This document shows positions 53,059 to 60,526 of a stretch of 64,000 nt of DNA, in pieces. Origin of the DNA: Variovorax sp. Root473 (GTDB lineage Bacteria; Pseudomonadota; Gammaproteobacteria; Burkholderiales; Burkholderiaceae_C). Numbering within the stretch: the stretch's first letter is position 1; every line of letters starts with the position of its first letter. The position numbers and the translations under genes are program-made. Location of the stretch: assembly GCF_001426505.1 (NCBI RefSeq), contig NZ_LMEV01000002.1:282920-346919 (forward strand), given 5' to 3'. The notes under the pieces were generated by a model, which saw nothing but the letters and a program-made list of their open reading frames with translations, was not told the DNA's origin and made no database searches.

Positions 53059-54024
53059 TCAGTACTTGCGGTTGGGAAACTCTTTGGCCGCGACTTCCAT
53101 GGGGAAGATGCCTTCTTCGGTCACGATGCGCTTGGGCAGCGGCTTGCCGGCCTTGATGTCCTTCACCGCCTGCATGAGCTGCGGCCCGAGCAGCGGGCTG
53201 CATTCCACCGACACGTTGAGCTTGCCGGCGATCATGGCTTCGAAGGCGCCCTTCACCCCGTCGATGGAGATGATGGTGATGTCCTTCGCGGGCTTCAGGC
53301 CGGCTTCTTCGATCGCCTGGATCGCGCCGATGGCCATGTCGTCGTTGTGCGCGTAGAGCACGTTGATCTTCTTGCCCTCGGCCTTCAGGAAGGCTTCCAT
53401 CACTTCCTTGCCCTTGGCGCGCGTGAAGTCGCCGGTCTGCGAGCGGGTGATCTTGAACTTCGGGTCGGCCTTGATGATTTCCTCGAAGCCCTTCTTGCGG
53501 TCGATGGCCGGGGCGGAGCCCACGGTGCCCTGCAGCTCGACGATGTTCACGTCGCCCTTCTGGTCCTTCATCTTCTCGACCAGCCAGCGGCCGGCCTTGC
53601 GGCCTTCTTCGGTGAAATCGGAGCCCATGAAGGTCACGTAGAGCGAGTCGTCCTTGGTGCTCACGGAACGGTCGGTCAGCACCACCGGAATCTTCGCGGC
53701 CTTGGCTTCGCGCAGCACGGTTTCCCAGCCCGACTCGACCACGGGCGAGAACGCGATCACGTCGACCTTCTGCGCGATGTACGAGCGGATCGCCTTGATC
53801 TGGTTTTCCTGCTTTTGCTGTGCGTCGGAGAACTTGAGCTCGATGCCCGCCTCCTTGGCCGAGGACTTGATCGACTCGGTGTTCGCGGTGCGCCATTCGC
53901 TTTCGGCGCCCACCTGCGCGAAGCCGAGCACGAGCTTTTTCTGCGCAAAAGCGGACACGGGCAGCAGGCTGCCCAGGGCTGCGGCGGCGAGCGCGGTGTT
54001 GAGGGTGCGGCGATTCATGGTCAT
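53059..54024 (-). CDS. ytfQ: YtfQ-like furanose-type sugar-binding protein
   Basis: Periplasmic binding protein of 321 residues, strongly like E. coli YtfQ: LGFAQVGAESEWRTANTESIK near 33-53, QQKQENQIKAIRSYIAQKVD, VELQGTVGSAPAIDRKKGFEE and SQTGDFTRAKGKEVMEAFLKAE. The signal peptide ends near AFAQ (about 28). ATG 54024 has AAGGAG upstream; ATG 54018 is a weaker choice. Its natural partners, ytfR-ytfT-yjfF, are separated from it by chvE-gguA-gguB. Confidence 0.9.
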   Translation of the reverse strand: MTMNRRTLNTALAAAALGSLLPVSAFAQKKLVLGFAQVGAESEWRTANTESIKSSAKEAGIELKFSDAQQKQENQIKAIRSYIAQKVDVIAFSPVVESGWETVLREAKAAKIPVVLTDRSVSTKDDSLYVTFMGSDFTEEGRKAGRWLVEKMKDQKGDVNIVELQGTVGSAPAIDRKKGFEEIIKADPKFKITRSQTGDFTRAKGKEVMEAFLKAEGKKINVLYAHNDDMAIGAIQAIEEAGLKPAKDITIISIDGVKGAFEAMIAGKLNVSVECSPLLGPQLMQAVKDIKAGKPLPKRIVTEEGIFPMEVAAKEFPNRKY

Positions 54025-54086
54025 GGTTGTCTCCTTCTGTTGACTTGCTTTTGGGAACCGTTCGAAAAAAACGCGTGGCTTTCGGC

Positions 54087-55553
54087 TCAGGCCAGCATGT
54101 AGCCGGTCTTGACCGTCGTGTAGAACTCCGCGGCGTGGCGCCCTTGTTCGCGCGGCCCGTAGCCCGACCCCTTGCGGCCGCCGAAGGGCGCATGAAAGTC
54201 CACCCCCGCGGTCGGCAGATTGACCATCGTCATGCCGACCACGGCATGGCGCCTGAAGTGCATCGCGTGCTTGAGCGAATTGGTGCAGATGCCCGCGCAC
54301 AGGCCGAAGGGCGTGTCGTTGCACAGTGCGAGCGCTTCGTCGTAGTCGCCGGCGCGCAGCACGCAGGCCAGCGGCCCGAAGATCTCTTCGCGCGCGATGC
54401 GGTGTTCGGGTTGGGCCAGGAAGAGCGCGGGGCTCATGTAGTGGCCGGCGGTGGCGCGCTGCAGCGCCTCGCCGCCCCATACATGCTCAGCCCCCTCTTC
54501 GCGCGCGATGTCGATCCACGCGAGGTTCTGCGCCAGCCGCTCGGCATCGGCCACGGGACCGATGTCGATGCCGCGCTCCAGCGCGTGGCCGATCTTCAAT
54601 GTCTTCAGGCGCTGGCGCAGCTGCGCCACGAAGGCGTCGTGCACGGCGGCCTCGACGATGAGGCGGCTCGATGCCGTGCAGCGCTGGCCGTTGGAAAAGT
54701 AGGCGCCCTGCACCGCGCAATCGACGGCGCGGTCGAGATCGGCATCGGCCAGCACCACCAGCGCGTTCTTGCCGCCCATCTCCAGCTGCACCTTGGCGCG
54801 CCGTGCGGCCGCGGCCTGCAGCACGCGTTCGCCATTGGCGGCCGAGCCGGTGAAGCTCAGCGCATCGACCAGCGCGCTATCGACCAGCGCCTGGCCGGCT
54901 TCGCGGCCGCTGCCCATCACGAGGTTGAACACGCCCGCCGGCAGCGTCGCGCGGCTGATGATGTCGGTGAGCGCCCAGCCGCAGGCCGGCACCAGTTCGG
55001 CCGGTTTGAAGACCACGCTGTTGCCGTGCGCCAGCGCCGCGGCAATCTTCGAGGCCGGCACCGCGAAAGGCGTGTTCCACGGCGTGATGAGGCCCACCAC
55101 GCCGACCGGCTCGCGCGTCACGTCGACCTGCACGCCGGCACGCACCGAGGCCACGTTCTCGCTGCCGCCGCCGCCTGCACCGCCACGGAGGGCCTCGCCC
55201 GCGAAGAACTTGAAGATCTGGCCGGCACGGGCCACCTCGGCCACGGCCTCGGGCAGTGTCTTGCCGACCTCGCGCGCCAGCAGCAGGCCCAGGTCGTCCT
55301 TGCGTGCGAGCAGTTCGGCGCCGATGCGGTCGAGCACGTCGGCGCGCCGCTGCGGCGTGCTGTGGCTCCAGTGCACGAAGGCCTCGGTGGCCGCACGGAT
55401 CGCCAGCTCGACCTGGCGCCGGTCGGCACGGGCGTACTCGGCCACCACTTCGCTGGTGTCGGATGGGTTGACGCTGACACCCGTGGTCGCGCTGGTTTCC
55501 CAACGGCCGTTGATGTACTGGCGCACGCTCTGCCGAAGCTCGCCGTGGATCAC
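54087..55553 (-). CDS. aldehyde dehydrogenase, probably 2-oxoglutarate semialdehyde dehydrogenase
   Basis: NAD(P)-dependent aldehyde dehydrogenase of 488 residues, probably performing the last step, 2-oxoglutarate semialdehyde to 2-oxoglutarate. PWNTPFA near 150 and FTGSAANGERV near 228 form the cofactor site, the general-base Glu is in QLEMGGKNALV near 252 and the catalytic Cys is in NGQRCTAS near 286. The start is GTG 55553 (reading MIHGELRQSVRQYINGRW); no better ATG precedes the conserved part. It is the first gene of the long catabolic operon and is divergent from the LysR gene. Confidence 0.87.
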   Translation of the reverse strand: MIHGELRQSVRQYINGRWETSATTGVSVNPSDTSEVVAEYARADRRQVELAIRAATEAFVHWSHSTPQRRADVLDRIGAELLARKDDLGLLLAREVGKTLPEAVAEVARAGQIFKFFAGEALRGGAGGGGSENVASVRAGVQVDVTREPVGVVGLITPWNTPFAVPASKIAAALAHGNSVVFKPAELVPACGWALTDIISRATLPAGVFNLVMGSGREAGQALVDSALVDALSFTGSAANGERVLQAAAARRAKVQLEMGGKNALVVLADADLDRAVDCAVQGAYFSNGQRCTASSRLIVEAAVHDAFVAQLRQRLKTLKIGHALERGIDIGPVADAERLAQNLAWIDIAREEGAEHVWGGEALQRATAGHYMSPALFLAQPEHRIAREEIFGPLACVLRAGDYDEALALCNDTPFGLCAGICTNSLKHAMHFRRHAVVGMTMVNLPTAGVDFHAPFGGRKGSGYGPREQGRHAAEFYTTVKTGYMLA

Positions 55554-55601
55554 CGTGGCGCTGCCTTGTCTCTGTTGTGATGGACTGGGGCGGAAGTCTA
55601 G

Positions 55602-55654
55602 AAACGATTTCGATATCGATCCAATCGTTTTTTAGACAAAATGCATATCAATCG
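55602..55654. promoter_or_regulatory. candidate LysR operator between the semialdehyde dehydrogenase and LysR genes
   Basis: An inverted repeat AAACGATT ... AATCGTTT (55602-55609 and 55623-55630) flanks an inner perfect palindrome TCGATATCGA (55610-55619). Twelve to twenty bases further, ATATCAATCG (55645-55654) repeats exactly at 57476-57485 in the other control region of the island. The 146-base region is strikingly A/T-rich. Binding by the adjacent LysR protein is inferred. Confidence 0.6.
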
Positions 55655-55699
55655 GTGGATTCTGGAAAACCCCGTCAGACCTTCGTTCGCACCTTCTTC

Positions 55700-56659
55700 A
55701 TGAACACCTACAACCACTGGTTCATCCGCGCCCGCCTCAAGACCCGCCAGCTGCTGTTGCTGGTGGCGCTGGCCGAGGAAGGCAACATCCACCGCGCGGC
55801 GCAAGTGCTCAACATGACGCAGCCCGCCGCGTCGAAACTGCTGAAGGACCTGGAAGACGTGCTCGAGGTGCCGCTGTTCGAGCGGCTGCCGCGCGGCATG
55901 CGCCCCACCTGGTACGGCGAAACCATGATCCGACACGCCCGCGTGGCGCTGGCCAGCCTGAACCAGGCGCACGACGAGCTCACCGCACTGAAGGCCGGGC
56001 GCTTCGGCCAGGTGAACGTGGGCGCCATCACCGCGCCGGGCCTCACGCTCATGCCGCCGGCCGTGGCGATGGTCAAGCGCGAGCAGCCCGACCTGCGCGT
56101 GTCGCTGGAGATCGAGACCAGCGCGGTGCTGATGGAACGCCTGGCGCAGGGCAAGCTCGACATCCTCGTGGCGCGGCTGTTCGCCGAGCACGACAAATCA
56201 CAGCTGCGCTACGAGGCCCTGGCCGAAGAACCGGTCTGCGCGCTGGTGCGCCCGGGCCATCCGCTGCTGGGCATGAGCGGCCTCACGCTGCGCGACGTGG
56301 TGGGCGCCGGCTGGATCGTGCCGCCCGCGGGCAGCGTGCTGCGCCACCGCTTCGAGCTGATGTTCCAGGAGGAAGGCCTCGCGCCGCCGGCCAACATCAT
56401 CGAGAGCCCGGCGCTGCTGTTCATCACGCGCATGCTGCAGCAGAGCGACATGGTGGCCGTGCTCGCGAGCGACGTGGCGCGCTACTACGCGGCGCACGGC
56501 ATCGTGTCGCTGCTGCCGCTGGACATGCCCTGCCACATGGACGCCTTCGGCATCATCACGCGCACCGACAGGCTGCTGTCGCCGGCCGCGAAGGTGATGA
56601 TGAAGGCGCTGAAGACTGCCAGCATGAGCGTCTACGGACGCAAGCTCGAGATGGACTGA
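55700..56659 (+). CDS. LysR-family regulator of the sugar catabolic operon (GbpR/GguR type)
   Basis: Transcription regulator of 319 residues. The helix-turn-helix region TRQLLLLVALAEEGNIHRAAQVLNMTQPAASKLLKDLE is at 15-52 and the ligand-binding domain follows (about 95-310). The divergent position next to the catabolic and sugar import operon fits galactose-binding-protein regulator GbpR and Burkholderia GguR. The effector is probably a pathway intermediate such as the 2-keto-3-deoxy acid. ATG 55700 gives a complete HTH. Its 3' end abuts the SDR gene end with no gap. Confidence 0.85.
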   Translation: MNTYNHWFIRARLKTRQLLLLVALAEEGNIHRAAQVLNMTQPAASKLLKDLEDVLEVPLFERLPRGMRPTWYGETMIRHARVALASLNQAHDELTALKAGRFGQVNVGAITAPGLTLMPPAVAMVKREQPDLRVSLEIETSAVLMERLAQGKLDILVARLFAEHDKSQLRYEALAEEPVCALVRPGHPLLGMSGLTLRDVVGAGWIVPPAGSVLRHRFELMFQEEGLAPPANIIESPALLFITRMLQQSDMVAVLASDVARYYAAHGIVSLLPLDMPCHMDAFGIITRTDRLLSPAAKVMMKALKTASMSVYGRKLEMD

Positions 56660-57460
56660 TCAGGTCCAGCCGGCGTCCACGGTGAACTCCTGCGCGGTAC
56701 ACATCTTCGCGTCGTCCGACGCCAGGAACAGCACCATGCGCGCGATGTCTTCGGGCATCAGCTTGTCGGGCAGGCACTGGTTGCGGTGCAGCGCCTTCTC
56801 GCCCTCGTCGTCGAGCCACAGCTTGACCTGCCGCTCGGTCATCACCCAGCCGGGTGACACGGTGTTGATGCGGATGCGCTCGCGGCCCAGCTCCACGGCG
56901 AGCCCGCGCGTGAGGCCGTTCACCGACGACTTCGCGATCGCGTAGCAGGGGTAGCCCGAGCCCTTGGTCTGCCAGCCCGTGGAACCGAGGTTGATCACCG
57001 AGCCGAAGCCCAGGCGCTTCATGCCCGGCACCACCGACTGGATCGCGAACAGCGCGGGCCGCTCGTTGATGGCCATGCGGTTGTCGTAGTAGTCGGGCGT
57101 GACCGATTCGAGCGTGTGGCGGTCGTCGCTCGCCACGTTGTTGACCAGCACCGCAAAGTCGCCGAGTTCGGCGGCCGCGTCGGCCATGGCCTGCTGCAAC
57201 GCGCCGATGTCGCGCACGTCGCAGGCGCGCCACCACGGCGCGGCATGACCGTCCTCGGCGATCTGCTTGGCGAGTGCAGCACTGGCACCTTCGGCAACAT
57301 CGATGAAGGCCACGCGCGCGCCCTGCGCCGCGAAAGCAGCGACGATGGCGGCGCCGATGCCGCTGCCGCCGCCGGTGACGAACACGGTACGGTTCTTCAG
57401 GCTGGGATGGATGGAAAGCTGGGGGGAATTCAAGGAAAAGGTCTCCAGGGTGCCTCTCAT
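56660..57460 (-). CDS. SDR-family sugar 1-dehydrogenase (L-arabinose/D-galactose type)
   Basis: Short-chain dehydrogenase of 266 residues, probably oxidising the pentose or hexose to its lactone with NAD(P)+. Motifs: VTGGGSGIGAA near 28-38, NNVASDDRHTLESVTPDYYD near 110, catalytic SxxxGYPCYAIAK near 160-175 (Ser-Tyr-Lys), and SPGWVMTERQ. The role is inferred from the divergent lactonase gene and the whole pathway. The ribosome site before ATG 57460 is weak. It ends one base after the LysR gene on the other strand. Confidence 0.8.
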   Translation of the reverse strand: MRGTLETFSLNSPQLSIHPSLKNRTVFVTGGGSGIGAAIVAAFAAQGARVAFIDVAEGASAALAKQIAEDGHAAPWWRACDVRDIGALQQAMADAAAELGDFAVLVNNVASDDRHTLESVTPDYYDNRMAINERPALFAIQSVVPGMKRLGFGSVINLGSTGWQTKGSGYPCYAIAKSSVNGLTRGLAVELGRERIRINTVSPGWVMTERQVKLWLDDEGEKALHRNQCLPDKLMPEDIARMVLFLASDDAKMCTAQEFTVDAGWT

Positions 57461-57475
57461 GACATTGCAAATTCA

Positions 57476-57526
57476 ATATCAATCGATGCCGTTATTTTCA
57501 GTTTCAGTTATCAATATGCCTTGATA
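57476..57526. promoter_or_regulatory. shared operator-like sites between the SDR and lactonase genes
   Basis: ATATCAATCG at 57476-57485 is identical to the 10-mer at 55645-55654. A perfect inverted repeat TATCAA-N6-TTGATA spans 57509-57526, 43 bases before the lactonase ATG. The common core TATCAA suggests one regulator for both divergent promoters. Confidence 0.55.
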
Positions 57527-57568
57527 CGATCCGCCGCGTCAAGGCGACATGACATTCCGAAAGAACAA

Positions 57569-58513
57569 ATGACCATGCAAGAGACAAGCGCCCCTTCTTC
57601 GCCGCTCGCAGCCCCCCGCGTGCTCGGCACCCCCGAATGCCTCTGGCCCGCCGCCGCCGACCTCGGCGAAGGCACGCTGTGGTCGGTGCGCGAACAGGCG
57701 CTGTACTGGATCGACATCCTGCAGCCGCGCCTGTTCCGCTACGACCCGGCCAGCGGGGCGCAGCGCACCTGGCACTTCGACGAAGAGATCACCGCCATCG
57801 CCGAGCGCGCGTCGGCGCCGGGCCTGTTCCTCACGCTGCGCCGCGGCTTCGCGCTCTTCGACACCACCGCGCCCGGCGACACCGCGAAGCCGCGCTACCT
57901 GCATCAGCCCGAACCCGAGCGCATCAACAACCGCTTCAACGACGGCAAGTGCGACAGCCGCGGCCGCTTCTGGGCCGGCAGCATGGACTTCGACTGCAAG
58001 GCGCCCACCGGCGCGCTCTACCGCTTCGACGCCGACGGCCAGTGCACGCGGCACGACGACGGCTTCGAGGTGACCAACGGCCCGACATGGTCGGGCGACG
58101 GCCGCACCCTGTACTTCAACAACACGGCGATCAACCTGCTGTACGCCTACGACTTCGACATGGACGCCGGTGCGGTGTCGAACAAGCGCGTGTGGCACCG
58201 CTTCCCGAAGGGCGACGGCCTGCCCGACGGCATGACCACCGACGCGGCCGGCCGGTTGTGGATCGCGCATTGGGACGGCGCGTGCGTCACCTGCCACGAC
58301 CCCGTGAGCGCCGCCGAGCTGTGCCGCATCGCGCTGCCCGCGAGCAACGTGACCGATTGCGCCTTCGGCGGTGCCGATATGCAGACGCTCTACATCACGA
58401 CGGCGCGCAACAGCCGCACCGAAGCCCAGCTGCAGGAAGAGCCGCTGGCCGGTGGGCTCTTCTCGGTGCGCATCGACAGCCCGGGCGTGCCCGCGGCGCT
58501 GTTCGCAGGCTGA
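57569..58513 (+). CDS. SMP-30/gluconolactonase-family sugar lactonase
   Basis: Cytosolic metal-dependent lactonase of 314 residues, a six-bladed propeller of the SMP-30 family, opening the sugar lactone made by the dehydrogenase to the aldonate. Metal ligands are visible: Glu in ADLGEGTLW near 33, Asn in NGPTWSGDGRTLYFN near 171 and Asp in PDGMTTDAAGRLW near 220. NNRFNDGKCDSRGRFWAGSMD is a family signature. L-arabinolactonase is the likely activity. It ends 13 bases from the convergent aldose epimerase gene. Confidence 0.88.
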   Translation: MTMQETSAPSSPLAAPRVLGTPECLWPAAADLGEGTLWSVREQALYWIDILQPRLFRYDPASGAQRTWHFDEEITAIAERASAPGLFLTLRRGFALFDTTAPGDTAKPRYLHQPEPERINNRFNDGKCDSRGRFWAGSMDFDCKAPTGALYRFDADGQCTRHDDGFEVTNGPTWSGDGRTLYFNNTAINLLYAYDFDMDAGAVSNKRVWHRFPKGDGLPDGMTTDAAGRLWIAHWDGACVTCHDPVSAAELCRIALPASNVTDCAFGGADMQTLYITTARNSRTEAQLQEEPLAGGLFSVRIDSPGVPAALFAG

Positions 58514-58526
58514 GCCGGCGCGCGCT

Positions 58527-59579
58527 TCAGCAAATGCTGAAGCGGTGCTCGGTCGTGCTGGCGAACACCTCGCCCGGCCGCAGCACGGTCGACGGAAACG
58601 CCGGCTGGTTCGGCGCATCGGGGAAGTGCTGCGTCTCCAGGCACAGGCCGTCGCCCTGGCGCAGGCTCGCGCCGCCGCTGCCGAGCAGGCTGCCATCGAG
58701 AAAGTTGCCCGAATAGAACTGCACGCCGGGCTCCGTGGTGTGCACGTCCATCACGCGACCCGAGGCTTCGTGGGCGAGGCGCGCGGCCAGCGCGAGTCCC
58801 GCGCCGTTGCGATCGAGCACCCAGTTGTGGTCGTAGCCATGCGCACGCAGCAGCTGCGCGTGGTCTTCGCGGATGCGCTGGCCGATGCGTGTCGGCGTGC
58901 GGAAATCGAAAGGCGTGCCGGCCACGTCGTCGAGTCCGAGCGGGATCAACGTGGCATCCACCGGGCAGTAGCAGCTCGCGGGAAGCGTCAGCACGTGGTC
59001 CATGACCGAACCCGATCCCGCGAGGTTGAAGTAGTCGTGGTGGCTCAGGTTGAGCACCGTCGCCCGGTCGGTCGTGGCGCGGTAGTCGATGCGCCAGGTG
59101 TTGGCCGTGGCGCCCAATGTATAGCGCACCGTCAGCTGCACTTCGCCGGGATAGCCTTCTTCGCCGTCGACGCTGGTGTAGCGCAGTTCGAGGGTGAGCT
59201 CATCAGGCACGGGCACGATTTCCCAGTAGCGCTTGCCGAAGCCCGTGGCGCCGCCGTGCAGCGTGTTCACGCCGTCGTTCAGGCCCAGCTGATGAGCAGT
59301 GCCGTCGAGCGTGAAGTGGCCCGCGGCAATGCGGTTCGCGTAGCGGCCGACGATCGTGCCGAAGTGCGGATGCGGCTTGAGGTAGTCATCCAGCGACGGC
59401 AACCCCAGCACCACGTTCGCGCTGCGCCCCTGTCGATCGGGCACGTGCAGCGCGGTGACGATGCCGCCCAGGTTGATGGCGCTCAGGCGCAGGCCGTGGC
59501 CGTTGTCGAGCGTGTATTCGGTGACGGGCCGGCCGTCGGGCATGGGGCCGAAGGGGCGCGAAGTGAGAGGCTGGGTCAT
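58527..59579 (-). CDS. galM: aldose 1-epimerase
   Basis: Mutarotase interconverting alpha and beta sugar anomers, 350 residues, the usual size. Catalytic residues fit: the His in GGATGFGKRYWE/NLSHHDYFNL and the Glu in TTEPGVQFYSGNFLDGS. It supplies the beta-anomer needed by sugar dehydrogenases, which suits the neighbouring pathway. Yet its ATG overlaps the stop codon of the alpha/beta-hydrolase gene by four bases, placing it in the operon of the CapA/Mur fusion instead of in the catabolic operon. Confidence 0.92.
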   Translation of the reverse strand: MTQPLTSRPFGPMPDGRPVTEYTLDNGHGLRLSAINLGGIVTALHVPDRQGRSANVVLGLPSLDDYLKPHPHFGTIVGRYANRIAAGHFTLDGTAHQLGLNDGVNTLHGGATGFGKRYWEIVPVPDELTLELRYTSVDGEEGYPGEVQLTVRYTLGATANTWRIDYRATTDRATVLNLSHHDYFNLAGSGSVMDHVLTLPASCYCPVDATLIPLGLDDVAGTPFDFRTPTRIGQRIREDHAQLLRAHGYDHNWVLDRNGAGLALAARLAHEASGRVMDVHTTEPGVQFYSGNFLDGSLLGSGGASLRQGDGLCLETQHFPDAPNQPAFPSTVLRPGEVFASTTEHRFSIC

Positions 59580-60526
59580 CGGGTGGAAGCTTGCAGCGCC
59601 TCGCGCGCGCATTGCGATGCGGTGCGCAGGCCGATGCGGTCCTTGAGGTCGTGAAAGGTCGGTGGCTCGGCCGCGTGCGTCATCACCTCGACGCGGTGGC
59701 CGGCCTTGCGCACCGCGTCGGCAAAGCGCTGCTGCAGCGCGAACGGCGTGTTGCGGTCGTCGGGGTTGCCGATCAGCACGATGCGCCGCTGCGGGTCGCG
59801 CGGGATGCCGGCCACATGGTCCAGCGGGTCGTAGACCTGCGTGCTGCCGGTGGTGTCGGTGCGCCCGTCCTTCGAGCGGCCGAGCAGGCGCGCGCGCTCC
59901 AGCAAATCGAACGCGCCCGAGGTGAGCACTGCGCAGGCCACGCGCGTGCGCCCGAGCGTGAGCAGCGCGGCGCCGGCCGTGGCGCCGCCGCTGTGGCCGA
60001 GGAGCACCACGCGCTGCAGCCGGTGGCGCTGCATCAGCGCCTCGAGTGCCGCATCGAGCGCGTGGAACTCCACCGCCTCGCGCCGTTTGCGGTGGTCGCC
60101 CGACGATCCGTAGGTGCCGGGCCGCGCCATGAAGATCCACGGCACGCCAGCGCGGTCGCTCGCGGCCTGCGCATCGAGCGTGCGCAGCGGTTCGGTGTTG
60201 CCCGGAATGCGCGCGGGCGACTGGTTCATCACGCTGTCGCGGTCGCCCGAGAACTGCACGATGGCGATGCGCGCGTCGTCGATGTCGCGGCTCGCGAAAT
60301 AGCGGATGCACGACGGCCCTTCGACCGCCTGCACCCAGAGGAAGCCGGGACGGTCGGGGCAGTTGGCGCGCACGGCGGGCTGGTTCCAGTGCAGCAGCGC
60401 GCCCTCGGCCGACGCGGAGGCTGCCGGCTCGCGCGGCATGGGCGCCTTCGGCCCATCGGCGCGCTGCGCGCATGCCGCCTGTACGAGCACCAGCAGCAGG
60501 CAGGCCAGGCGCGCGCGGGGCTTCAT
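59576..60526 (-). CDS. alpha/beta-hydrolase lipoprotein
   Basis: Predicted secreted, probably lipid-anchored serine hydrolase, 316 residues. The signal peptide ends in VQAAC, a plausible lipobox with Cys at about 20. The nucleophile elbow is [13 protein letters not shown] near 180, an Asp lies in [10 protein letters not shown] near 262 and a candidate His in FHDLKDR near 297. [14 protein letters not shown] near 138 may form the oxyanion region. Its substrate is unknown. Translation is coupled at both ends: ATGA overlaps with the CapA/Mur fusion upstream and with galM downstream. Confidence 0.82.
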   Translation of the reverse strand: MKPRARLACLLLVLVQAACAQRADGPKAPMPREPAASASAEGALLHWNQPAVRANCPDRPGFLWVQAVEGPSCIRYFASRDIDDARIAIVQFSGDRDSVMNQSPARIPGNTEPLRTLDAQAASDRAGVPWIFMARPGTYGSSGDHRKRREAVEFHALDAALEALMQRHRLQRVVLLGHSGGATAGAALLTLGRTRVACAVLTSGAFDLLERARLLGRSKDGRTDTTGSTQVYDPLDHVAGIPRDPQRRIVLIGNPDDRNTPFALQQRFADAVRKAGHRVEVMTHAAEPPTFHDLKDRIGLRTASQCAREALQASTR

